From Nocardioides ganghwensis (GTDB taxonomy: Bacteria; Actinomycetota; Actinomycetes; Propionibacteriales; Nocardioidaceae): 64,000 nt of DNA. Positions 22,889 to 31,447 of this stretch are shown piece after piece. Within the stretch, counting starts at the first letter, position 1. Each line of letters opens with the position of its first letter. Location: the NCBI RefSeq assembly GCF_014779655.1, contig NZ_JACXYX010000004.1, positions 248,001-312,000 on the forward strand. The letters run 5' to 3'. The notes under the pieces were generated by a model. The model worked only from the letters and a program-made list of their open reading frames with translations. It made no database searches and was not told the DNA's origin. The position numbers were made by a program, and so were the translations under genes.

Positions 22889-23791
22889 ATGAGCGAGTCC
22901 GCGCCGTCGATGACGCCACTGGCGGGAGGCCACTCCGGCCGGACCTTCCTCGGCGAGGCCGGCGGCGAGCGCGTCGTCGTCCGGCTCTACGCGCCCGACG
23001 ACGCGCGCGGGGAGCACGCGCCCGAGGTCGACCGGTCCGTCCTGCACCTGGTGAGCGGGCTGCTGCCGGTGCCGGAGGTGCTCGAGGTGCGCCGACCCCT
23101 GGCGGCAGAAGGGACCCCGGGCCTCCTGGTGACGTCCTTCCTCCCCGGTGAGCGCGGGGACGTCGTCGTCGAGCGCCTTGCCCTCGACGACGACGTCGAC
23201 GGGCTGCAGCGTCTCGGGCGGGCGCTCGGTGCGGTCGCAGCCGGCCTCGCCGGCATGCCGATGCTGCGTCCGGGGCCGTTCGTCGACGCCGACCTGGGCC
23301 TGGGCCGGTTCCCCGACGACGACCTGGTCGCGTGGGCCGCGACCCGCCTGCCCGGCTGGCCGGAGCCGCGACGGCGCGCCTTGTCCCGGGTCTGCCGCGA
23401 GGCGCAGGACCTGCTGGACGGCGTGGGACGCGCCTGCCTCGTCCACGGCGACCTCAACCCCAAGAACGTCCTGGTCGACCCCGCCTCCCTCGAGGTCACA
23501 GCGGTCCTCGACTGGGAGTACGCCCACGCGGGGCACCCCTGGACCGACCTGGGCAACCTGCTGCGGTTCGAGCGCCACCCGGCGTACGTCTCCGCGGTCC
23601 TCGACGCGTGGGTGTCGCTGCGCGGGGGCGAGGTCGCAACGGTGCTCGACGGCGCCCGGGCGGCCGACCTGTGGGCGCTGGTGGACCTGGCCGCGAAGGC
23701 GGGGGAGAACCCCGTCGCGGACCGGGCCGACGAGCTGCTCCGTGCCATCGTCGACGCCGGGGACGTGCACGCGTGGCCCTTCGGCCGCTGA
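22889..23791 (+). CDS. Aminoglycoside phosphotransferase (APH)-fold kinase
   Basis: A 300-residue small-molecule kinase of the APH family. The N-lobe begins GGHSGRTFLGEAGGERVVVRLY. The catalytic loop is LVHGDLNPKNVLVD (Asp and Asn), and the metal-binding motif is VLDWEYAHAGHPWTDLGNLLRF. The C-lobe is alpha-helical. Members phosphorylate aminoglycosides, macrolides, choline, homoserine or sugars; nothing here decides which, and calling it a resistance gene would be premature. ATG 22889 is preceded by GAGGAG too close to act as a normal ribosome-binding site, while CACGAT lies 6 nt upstream, so a leaderless start is possible. Confidence 0.8.
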   Translation: MSESAPSMTPLAGGHSGRTFLGEAGGERVVVRLYAPDDARGEHAPEVDRSVLHLVSGLLPVPEVLEVRRPLAAEGTPGLLVTSFLPGERGDVVVERLALDDDVDGLQRLGRALGAVAAGLAGMPMLRPGPFVDADLGLGRFPDDDLVAWAATRLPGWPEPRRRALSRVCREAQDLLDGVGRACLVHGDLNPKNVLVDPASLEVTAVLDWEYAHAGHPWTDLGNLLRFERHPAYVSAVLDAWVSLRGGEVATVLDGARAADLWALVDLAAKAGENPVADRADELLRAIVDAGDVHAWPFGR

Positions 23792-23839
23792 GCGTGGCCT
23801 GAGCGTGGGCACGAGCGTGGGCTTCGCGCGCTCGGCCGG

Positions 23840-23870
23840 TTGGACGTACGCCCGCGCGGGCGCGTAGTCT
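23840..23870 (+). promoter_or_regulatory. Putative rpsA promoter
   Basis: TTGGAC (23840-23845) and TAGTCT (23865-23870) are separated by 19 nt, a somewhat long spacer, in the 231-bp gap upstream of rpsA. Transcription would give a leader of about 145 nt. Confidence 0.4.
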
Positions 23871-24022
23871 TGGGAGTTGCGCCAGTCGTCTGCCCGGCTT
23901 CCATACCGAGCGAACCCGTGCTCGCCGAGCCCGCGTCAGTGACCCGTCACCGACGAGGGCCAGTGAAACAGACGATCGTGCGCGTCCGCACGACTCCATC
24001 CATCCAAGGAATCACTTCCCAT

Positions 24023-25504
24023 ATGACGAGCACGCTCTCCACTCTTCCCGACTACGACGCGCCCCAGGTGGCCGTCAACGACATCGGGTCCGAAGAGGAC
24101 TTCCTCGCGGCAATCGACGCGACCATCAAGTACTTCAACGACGGTGACATCGTCGACGGCACCATCGTCAAGGTGGACCGTGACGAGGTCCTCCTCGACA
24201 TCGGCTACAAGACCGAGGGCGTCATCCCCTCCCGCGAGCTGTCGATCAAGCACGACGTCGACCCCAACGAGGTCGTTTCCGTGGGCGACAAGGTCGAGGC
24301 CCTGGTCCTCCAGAAGGAGGACAAGGAAGGCCGCCTGATCCTGTCCAAGAAGCGTGCTCAGTACGAGCGTGCCTGGGGCACCATCGAGCAGGTCAAGGAG
24401 GAGGACGGCGTCGTCGAGGGCACCGTCATCGAGGTCGTCAAGGGCGGCCTCATCCTCGACATCGGCCTGCGCGGCTTCCTGCCCGCCTCGCTGGTGGAGA
24501 TGCGCCGCGTGCGCGACCTGCAGCCCTACGTCGGCCAGACGCTCGAGGCGAAGATCATCGAGCTCGACAAGAACCGCAACAACGTGGTCCTGTCGCGCCG
24601 CGCCTGGCTCGAGCAGACCCAGTCCGAGGTCCGCCACGGCTTCCTGACCCAGCTCCAGAAGGGCCAGATCCGCAAGGGCGTCGTGTCCTCGATCGTCAAC
24701 TTCGGTGCGTTCGTGGACCTCGGCGGCGTCGACGGCCTCGTCCACGTCTCCGAGCTCTCCTGGAAGCACATCGACCACCCGTCCGAGGTCGTCGCCGTGG
24801 GCGACGAGGTCACCGTCGAGGTCCTCGACGTCGACATGGACCGCGAGCGTGTCTCCCTGTCGCTGAAGGCGACGCAGGAGGACCCGTGGCAGCACTTCGC
24901 CCGCACCCACCAGATCGGCCAGATCGTGCCGGGCAAGGTCACCAAGCTGGTGCCCTTCGGCTCGTTCGTCCGCGTCGAGGAGGGCATCGAGGGCCTGGTG
25001 CACATCTCCGAGCTCGCCGAGCGTCACGTCGAGATCCCCGAGCAGGTCGTCCAGGTCAACGACGACGTCATGGTCAAGATCATCGACATCGACCTCGAGC
25101 GTCGCCGGATCTCGCTGTCGCTCAAGCAGGCCAACGAGACCGCTGCCGCCGCCGACGTGGAGGAGTTCGACCCCACGCTCTACGGCATGACCGCGACCTA
25201 CGACGAGCAGGGCAACTACGTCTACCCCGAGGGCTTCGACCCCGAGACGGGCGAGTGGCTCGAGGGCTTCGACGAGCAGCGTGCGATCTGGGAGGACCAG
25301 TACGCCAAGGCGCACGCCCGCTGGGAGGCGCACGTCAAGCAGCAGGAGGAGGCCAAGCAGGCCGAGGTCGAGGCCGGCGAGGCCACGTCCTACTCCTCCG
25401 GTGGCGAGACGGTGGCCGAGACCGGTGGCGACACCGGCGGCTCGCTGGCGTCCGACGAGGCGCTCCAGGCGCTCCGCGAGAAGCTGACCGGCGGCTCCAA
25501 CTGA
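24023..25504 (+). CDS. rpsA: 30S ribosomal protein S1
   Basis: A 493-residue S1 protein with four S1/OB-fold repeats, beginning near residues 38 (GDIVDGTIVKVDRDEVLLDIGYKT), 123 (GVVEGTVIEVVKGGLILDIG), 210 (GQIRKGVVSSIVNFGAFVDL) and 295 (GQIVPGKVTKLVPFGSFVRV). A less conserved acidic C-terminal extension includes EFDPTLYGM and EGFDPETGEWLEGF, as in other actinobacteria, which have four repeats rather than the six of E. coli. It binds mRNA and helps initiation on leadered transcripts. AAGGA sits 12 nt upstream of ATG 24023. A very strong hairpin terminator follows, so the gene is monocistronic at its 3' side. Confidence 0.96.
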   Translation: MTSTLSTLPDYDAPQVAVNDIGSEEDFLAAIDATIKYFNDGDIVDGTIVKVDRDEVLLDIGYKTEGVIPSRELSIKHDVDPNEVVSVGDKVEALVLQKEDKEGRLILSKKRAQYERAWGTIEQVKEEDGVVEGTVIEVVKGGLILDIGLRGFLPASLVEMRRVRDLQPYVGQTLEAKIIELDKNRNNVVLSRRAWLEQTQSEVRHGFLTQLQKGQIRKGVVSSIVNFGAFVDLGGVDGLVHVSELSWKHIDHPSEVVAVGDEVTVEVLDVDMDRERVSLSLKATQEDPWQHFARTHQIGQIVPGKVTKLVPFGSFVRVEEGIEGLVHISELAERHVEIPEQVVQVNDDVMVKIIDIDLERRRISLSLKQANETAAAADVEEFDPTLYGMTATYDEQGNYVYPEGFDPETGEWLEGFDEQRAIWEDQYAKAHARWEAHVKQQEEAKQAEVEAGEATSYSSGGETVAETGGDTGGSLASDEALQALREKLTGGSN

Positions 25505-25527
25505 TCCGCTAGCTCCACAGCACCATC

Positions 25528-25565
25528 CACGACGGCCCGCCGGGGACACCCGGCGGGCCGTCGTG
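25528..25565 (+). terminator. rpsA terminator
   Basis: A perfect 17-bp stem, CACGACGGCCCGCCGGG (25528-25544) with its complement at 25549-25565, and a GACA tetraloop. It starts 23 nt after the rpsA stop. No T-tract follows. Confidence 0.85.
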
Positions 25566-25605
25566 CGTCCCGGCCCCGTCAGGGTGCGTCCGCTAGAACT
25601 GGCGC

Positions 25606-26448
25606 ATGACTGGCAGCGGCACCTCGGCACTGGTCCTCGGCGGCGGTGGGATCACCGGCATCGCGTGGCAGCTCGGCATCCTCGCCGGGCTCGCCGACGC
25701 CGGCGTGCACGTGACGGACGCCGACATCGTGGTGGGCACCTCTGCCGGTTCGGTCGTCGGCGCCCAGGTCACCAACGGCCTGCCGCTGGAGGACCTCTAC
25801 GCGACGCAGCTCGAGCCCGCCGACGCGGAGATCGGTGGCCGGCTGTCGCGGATCGCCGCGCTGAAGCTCGTGCCCCCGTACGCCCTGCCCGGCAGCGGTC
25901 GTACGAAGCTCGCGCGCGTCGGGCGGGTGGCCCACGCCGCGCACGAGCCCGGGTCGGTCGACCGCGAGGGCGTGATCCGCTCGCGCCTGCCGGTGCACGG
26001 ATGGCCCGACCGGGACCTGCGGATCACGGCCGTGGACGCCGTCAGCGGCGAGTTCACCGTCTTCACCCCGTCCTCGGGCGTCGACCTCGTGGCGGCCGTC
26101 GCCGCGAGCTGCGCGGTCCCGACGGTGTGGCCGCCCGTCGAGGTGGCGGGCCGCACCTACATGGACGGTGGCATGCGATCGACGGCGAACGTCGACGTCG
26201 CCCGCGGAGCCGAGCGCGTCGTCGTACTGGCCCCGCTCCCGCGCGCGATCAGCAAGAAGGCGTCGATCCGCGCCCAGGTGGAGCGGGTCGCACCGCGGGC
26301 GTGGTCGGTGGTGACGCCCGACGCGGAGGCGCTCGCCGCCTTCGGGCGCAACCTGCTCGACCCGGCCAAGCGTGCGGTGGCGGCCGAGGCCGGTCTGCGC
26401 CAGGCGCGTGACGTGGTCGACGGGGTCCGCGGCGTCTGGGAGGCGTAG
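25606..26448 (+). CDS. Patatin-like phospholipase family protein
   Basis: A 280-residue lipid acyl hydrolase. It has the oxyanion-hole motif LGGGGITGIAWQLG (10-23), the nucleophile elbow GTSAGS (about 44-49, catalytic Ser) and the second dyad element DGGMRSTANVD (catalytic Asp in DGG). No signal peptide is seen, so it should act in the cytoplasm or on the inner membrane leaflet. It stands alone between the rpsA terminator and a converging GTPase gene. The start ATG 25606 has TAGAAC 6 nt upstream and no Shine-Dalgarno. Confidence 0.88.
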   Translation: MTGSGTSALVLGGGGITGIAWQLGILAGLADAGVHVTDADIVVGTSAGSVVGAQVTNGLPLEDLYATQLEPADAEIGGRLSRIAALKLVPPYALPGSGRTKLARVGRVAHAAHEPGSVDREGVIRSRLPVHGWPDRDLRITAVDAVSGEFTVFTPSSGVDLVAAVAASCAVPTVWPPVEVAGRTYMDGGMRSTANVDVARGAERVVVLAPLPRAISKKASIRAQVERVAPRAWSVVTPDAEALAAFGRNLLDPAKRAVAAEAGLRQARDVVDGVRGVWEA

Positions 26449-26496
26449 GGGTCGCCGTGCCGACCACCCGCCACGATGCCGTCGGTCCGCACGCCG

Positions 26497-28458
26497 TCAC
26501 CTCGGAACGCCGCGGAACCATGCCTCCCGGTCGAGGGGGTCCGGGCCGCGGCGTCGCCGTTGCGGAGGTGGTCCGGGCACGGGATCGTGGTGGTCCAGTG
26601 CGCTCACCAGCACCCCCTCGCCGCCGGTCAGGTCGGGCAGCCTCGACATGACGTCCGGTACGACCTCCGACGCCAGGTGCCCGACCAGGCGCGTCCAGCC
26701 ACCGTCCGTCGAGGTCTCCAGCAGGGCGGCTCCGAGGCGACCCAGCAGTGCCGTGACCACCGGGAACGCAGGGGCGGGCAGGTCGAGCTCGAACCGGTCG
26801 ATCGGGCGGCACACACGAGTGCCTGCCCCGTGGAGCGCGGCGGCGAGGACCACTGGTGCGAGGTGGCGGAAGTCCGCAGCGACCGTCGACATGGACTTGT
26901 CGAACTTCTGGTGCGGTCGGCTCTGCCGCGGGTAGTAGGCCGAGGCCGTCATGGTGACCACGCAGTCGGTGACCTCCCAGCCGTGCGGGCCCTGCCGCAG
27001 TCCGGCGCGTACGCCCTCCTCGGTCGCGGCGACGAACGCGGCCGGCAGGTTGCCGCGCTCGACGCCGGGGGAGAACTCGACACCATGCCCCACCGGCGCC
27101 GACTCCACGCGAAGGCCGAGACCGGCGAGGTAGGGGTTGCCGCCGACTCCGATGCGGTCGCGTGCCACGCCTGTTCCGACCACGCGCTCGAGGCAGACCG
27201 TCGAGGTGTCGAGGAAGCGTACGGCGACGCCGTAGCGCTCCTCGAGCAGCGCGGCCAGCACCTCCTTCTGCACCTCGCCGTGCAGGCTCACGGCCGCCTC
27301 GCCGTCGACCTCGTCGAGCCGCAGGTCGATCAGCGGGTCCTCGTCGGCGAGCTCGGCGAGGCCCGCGTAGAGCGCCGTACGGCGGGTCGGGTCGACCGGC
27401 TCGACGAGGGCCTGCAGCGAGGCTGGGGCGAACCGGTGCGCACGGCGGGCGGGCGCCCTGCCCACGCCGTCGCCGATCCGCGCCGACGGCCCGCGCACGA
27501 CGGCGATCTGGCCCGCGCCCGCCACTCCCGGGCGAAGGCCACACGGTGTCGACACCGCGACCTCGGTCACCCGGGCCGGCTCCGCAGCGCCGAACGACAC
27601 CCGGTCCCGGACCCGCAGCTCGCCCGACCACAACCGGACCCATGCCCGGCGCCCGCGCTCGTCGCGGTCGACGGCGAAGACCGTGGCCGCTCGCTCACCC
27701 TGCGGCGGGGAGGGCCGGGGGACCAGCGTGACCAGTGCGTCGCGAAGCAGCGGCAGCCCGGCGCCAGTGATGGCCGAGCCGCACAGGACCGGGGTGAGCG
27801 TCCCGCCCCGCAGTCCTCGACGCAGGGCCGCGCGCGCCGCCTCGGCACCGACCGGACGACCAGAGGCCCAGTCGTCGAGCACCCGGTCGTCACGGTCGGC
27901 GAGCGCCACCACCACGTCCTCGCGCGTCAACGGCACGCCGGTCACCCGCGCGTCCCGGGCGCCGGCGCCGTGCGCCTGCGCCATCGCAACGACGTGCGGC
28001 GTGAGACGCCGGCGCACCTGGTCGAGAACGCCCTCGAGGTCGGCGCCTGAGCGGTCGACCTTGTTCACGAACAGGAGCGTGGGCACGCCGATCCGTCGGA
28101 GCGCCCGCCAGATCACCACCGTCTGCGGCTGGACACCCTCCACAGCGGACAGCACGAGCACGGCCGCGTCGAGGACACCGAGCGAGCGCTCGACCTCGGC
28201 GATGAAGTCGGGATGGCCGGGGGTGTCGAGGATGTTGACGACGAGGTCCTCGAGGGCGAACGACGTCACCGCCGCCCGGATCGTGATGCCGCGACGACGC
28301 TCGAGGTCGAGCGAGTCGGTGCGGGTCGTCCCGGCATCGACGCTACCGGGCGTGGTGATGGCGCCTGCCTCGAACAGCAGGCGCTCGGTCAGGCTGGTCT
28401 TGCCGGCATCAACATGGGCGACGATGCCGAGGTTGAGAGTGGGCGGGGGCGAGGTCAC
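26497..28458 (-). CDS. Ribosomal protection-type translational GTPase (OtrA/TetM-like)
   Basis: A 653-residue EF-G-like GTPase. The G domain is complete: AHVDAGKTSLTE (G1), RRGITIRA (G2), DTPGHPDF (G3), NKVD (G4) and CGSA (G5). The later part follows ribosomal protection proteins rather than EF-G: GWEVTDCVVTMTASAYYPRQ, then SMSTVAADFRHLAPVVLAAAL, with the expanded loop between them also recalled from Streptomyces OtrA. Such proteins bind the ribosomal A site and release tetracycline. Self-protection or a general stalled-ribosome role is equally possible without a biosynthetic cluster. GTG 28458 has GGAG about 7 nt upstream. A candidate leader ORF overlaps the start. Confidence 0.85.
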   Translation of the reverse strand: MTSPPPTLNLGIVAHVDAGKTSLTERLLFEAGAITTPGSVDAGTTRTDSLDLERRRGITIRAAVTSFALEDLVVNILDTPGHPDFIAEVERSLGVLDAAVLVLSAVEGVQPQTVVIWRALRRIGVPTLLFVNKVDRSGADLEGVLDQVRRRLTPHVVAMAQAHGAGARDARVTGVPLTREDVVVALADRDDRVLDDWASGRPVGAEAARAALRRGLRGGTLTPVLCGSAITGAGLPLLRDALVTLVPRPSPPQGERAATVFAVDRDERGRRAWVRLWSGELRVRDRVSFGAAEPARVTEVAVSTPCGLRPGVAGAGQIAVVRGPSARIGDGVGRAPARRAHRFAPASLQALVEPVDPTRRTALYAGLAELADEDPLIDLRLDEVDGEAAVSLHGEVQKEVLAALLEERYGVAVRFLDTSTVCLERVVGTGVARDRIGVGGNPYLAGLGLRVESAPVGHGVEFSPGVERGNLPAAFVAATEEGVRAGLRQGPHGWEVTDCVVTMTASAYYPRQSRPHQKFDKSMSTVAADFRHLAPVVLAAALHGAGTRVCRPIDRFELDLPAPAFPVVTALLGRLGAALLETSTDGGWTRLVGHLASEVVPDVMSRLPDLTGGEGVLVSALDHHDPVPGPPPQRRRRGPDPLDREAWFRGVPR

Positions 28459-28513
28459 AGGGCAGCTCCACGGCTGGACGGAAAGAGGTCCGGGGCGTGG
28501 TGGCTGCTCGCAT
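28409..28513 (-). CDS. Candidate leader ORF overlapping the ribosomal protection gene
   Basis: A 34-codon frame starts at ATG 28513 with a good AGGAG at 5-nt spacing. It runs out of frame 50 bp into the GTPase gene, ending at the TGA complementary to 28409-28411. The peptide starts MRAATTPRTSFRP and ends RHRRPC. It resembles no family. Its strong ribosome-binding site and overlap with the GTG start would fit translational coupling or an attenuation leader of the kind known upstream of tet(M). Chance cannot be excluded. Confidence 0.3.
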   Translation of the reverse strand: MRAATTPRTSFRPAVELPCDLAPAHSQPRHRRPC

Positions 28514-28712
28514 GTCTGCTCCTGGGTCGTGGCCGCTCGGCCGGGTGTGGCACGACGATCGCACGACGACCCGTTGGCGCGCACCCGCTTTCCGGCCGCG
28601 GCGACCGGCGGGGCACGGACGAGGGCCCGGCGGTCGCCCGCCCTGTCCCGCACCTCCACGACGACCCGGTGGCGTCCTGGCGCGAGCCGTCCAGCCGGAC
28701 CTTCGGGTCCGG

Positions 28713-30011
<1,299 letters not shown>

Positions 30012-30044
30012 GCCCGCGATTGTGCCCCGCGCGCACGGCCGGCC

Positions 30045-30110
30045 GGGGAGCGGTCGGGGAGCGGTCGGGGATCGGTCGGGAGTCGGTCGGGAGTCGGTCG
30101 GGAGTCGGTC
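30045..30110. repeat. Six-unit 11-bp tandem repeat
   Basis: Two copies of GGGGAGCGGTC, one of GGGGATCGGTC and three of GGGAGTCGGTC run head to tail without gaps. The array fills the gap between the AMP-binding gene and the small membrane protein gene, and its last two bases belong to the latter's stop codon. Confidence 0.9.
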
Positions 30111-30267
30111 AGCCGCGCGGGACGAGGTGGAGCCGCTCCTCGACCGGGCCGAGGTCGTCGATCGGGTGGGTGGTGGACGACGGGCCGGCGAACCGGTCGT
30201 GGCGGGCATAGCTGACGAGCATCGAGACGGCGACGGTCAGGGCCAGGAGGAGGACGATGGTGTTCAT
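30109..30267 (-). CDS. Small single-pass membrane protein (unknown)
   Basis: A 52-residue ORF absent from longer gene lists. It starts at ATG 30267: MNTIVLLLALTVAVSMLVSY forms one transmembrane helix, followed by a short polar tail (RHDRFAGPSSTTHP) ending in HLVPRG. Codon use and the hydrophobic start look genuine. It is divergent from the GlxA-type regulator, with two palindromic sites in the 93-bp gap, so it may be a target of that regulator. No family is recognised. The stop overlaps the end of the 11-bp repeat array. Confidence 0.6.
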   Translation of the reverse strand: MNTIVLLLALTVAVSMLVSYARHDRFAGPSSTTHPIDDLGPVEERLHLVPRG

Positions 30268-30290
30268 GGCAGTAATCATTCGCTCATTCC

Positions 30291-30314
30291 ATTCCTGCCA
30301 CCAGTGGCAGGAAT
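30291..30314. promoter_or_regulatory. Perfect palindromic operator (site 1)
   Basis: ATTCCTGCCAC (30291-30301) and GTGGCAGGAAT (30304-30314) form an 11-bp inverted repeat with a 2-bp spacer, located between the divergent small-protein and GlxA-type genes. Confidence 0.65.
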
Positions 30315-30333
30315 GACAGCGTTGGTTGATTTA

Positions 30334-30351
30334 CTGCCACTGGTGGTGCAG
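30334..30351. promoter_or_regulatory. Imperfect operator-like palindrome (site 2)
   Basis: CTGCCAC TG GTGGTGCAG repeats the CTGCCAC half-site of site 1 exactly 39 bp further on. The right half has one inserted T. It ends 9 bp before the regulator's start codon, where a repressor would block expression. Confidence 0.5.
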
Positions 30352-30360
30352 GGTGGTGCC

Positions 30361-31323
30361 ATGCAGGGCCCCATGAAGAAGGTCGCCGTCGTCGTCCAGG
30401 AGCAGCCCGAGCCGTTCGGCCTCGGGGCGCTCTGCGAGGTGTGGGCGGAGCCCTACCACCCCGAGGACGACAACCCGGTCTTCGACTTCACCGTCGTCAC
30501 CCCGACGCCGGGCCGACTGCGCACCCGCGCGGGCTTCGACCTGGTCGTCGAGCACGGGCTCGAGGCGGCGGCGGATGCCGACCTCGTCTGCCTGGCACCC
30601 AAGAGCAACCACCTCGAGTCGACGCCCGAGGTCTCCGAGCTGCTGCGTGCCACGCACGAGCGCGGCGCGATGCTCTTCGCGCACTGCTCGGCCACGTTCA
30701 TGCTCGGCGAGGCCGGGCTCCTCGACGGGCGCCGGTGCACCACGCACTGGCGCTACGCCGCCGAGCTCACCGAGCGCTACCCGGAGGCGATCGTCGACCG
30801 CGACGTGCTCTACGTGCAGGACGGGTCGATCGTGACCGGTGCCGGCTCGGCGGCTGCGCTCGACGCGGCGCTGCACGTGATGCGCCAGCAGTTCGGGGCG
30901 AAGGTCGCGGCGACGACCGCCCGTCGCATGGTCGTGCCGCCCCACCGCGACGGCGGGCAGGCCCAGTTCATCGCCCGCCCGGTCCCCGTCTGCGAGTCGG
31001 AGGCGCTGGCTCCGCTGCTGGCCTGGATCAGCGCCCACCTCGCCGAGGACCTCGACGTCGAGACGCTGGCCCGGCAGATGCACATGTCCGCGCGCACGTT
31101 CGCCCGGCGCTTCAAGGACGAGACCGGCACGACGCCCTACAGCTGGATCCTCGGTGAGCGCGTCCGCGCGGCGCAGGAGCTGCTCGAGCAGACCGACCAC
31201 TCGATCGACTGGGTGGCGTCCGAGGTCGGGTTCGGCAACGCCGCCACGCTGCGCCACCACTTCGGCCGCTCGCGCGGGGTCAGCCCGCAGGAGTACCGGC
31301 GCACCTTCCGGATGACGGCCTGA
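30361..31323 (+). CDS. GlxA-family transcriptional regulator (DJ-1/PfpI domain + AraC HTH)
   Basis: A 320-residue regulator. Residues 1-190 form a class I amidotransferase-like DJ-1/PfpI domain, with the elbow AHCSATFMLGEAGLLDGRRC keeping a Cys. Residues about 215-315 hold the AraC DNA-binding module: LARQMHMSARTFARRFKDE (first HTH) and VASEVGFGNAATLRHHFGR (second HTH), ending SPQEYRRTF. Such proteins sense small nitrogen or quaternary-amine ligands in known cases. The palindromes just upstream suggest autoregulation and control of the divergent mini-gene. ATG 30361 is used; ATG 30373 (MKKVAVVVQ) is a plausible alternative start. Confidence 0.9.
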   Translation: MQGPMKKVAVVVQEQPEPFGLGALCEVWAEPYHPEDDNPVFDFTVVTPTPGRLRTRAGFDLVVEHGLEAAADADLVCLAPKSNHLESTPEVSELLRATHERGAMLFAHCSATFMLGEAGLLDGRRCTTHWRYAAELTERYPEAIVDRDVLYVQDGSIVTGAGSAAALDAALHVMRQQFGAKVAATTARRMVVPPHRDGGQAQFIARPVPVCESEALAPLLAWISAHLAEDLDVETLARQMHMSARTFARRFKDETGTTPYSWILGERVRAAQELLEQTDHSIDWVASEVGFGNAATLRHHFGRSRGVSPQEYRRTFRMTA

Positions 31324-31434
31324 GGGTCGACTCCGCCCGACGACGGGGATGGTCGTCGCGACATGTCGAGGGCGACCTTCCCCACTGACCTGCCCACGGG
31401 CGGAACGGCCGCCGGCGTGGCGGCGGGCGACCTC

Positions 31435-31440
31435 TAGGCT
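31435..31440 (+). promoter_or_regulatory. -10 element, leaderless promoter of the aminotransferase
   Basis: TAGGCT, 7 nt, then GTG 31448; no Shine-Dalgarno. Confidence 0.55.
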
Positions 31441-31447
31441 GGGCGTC

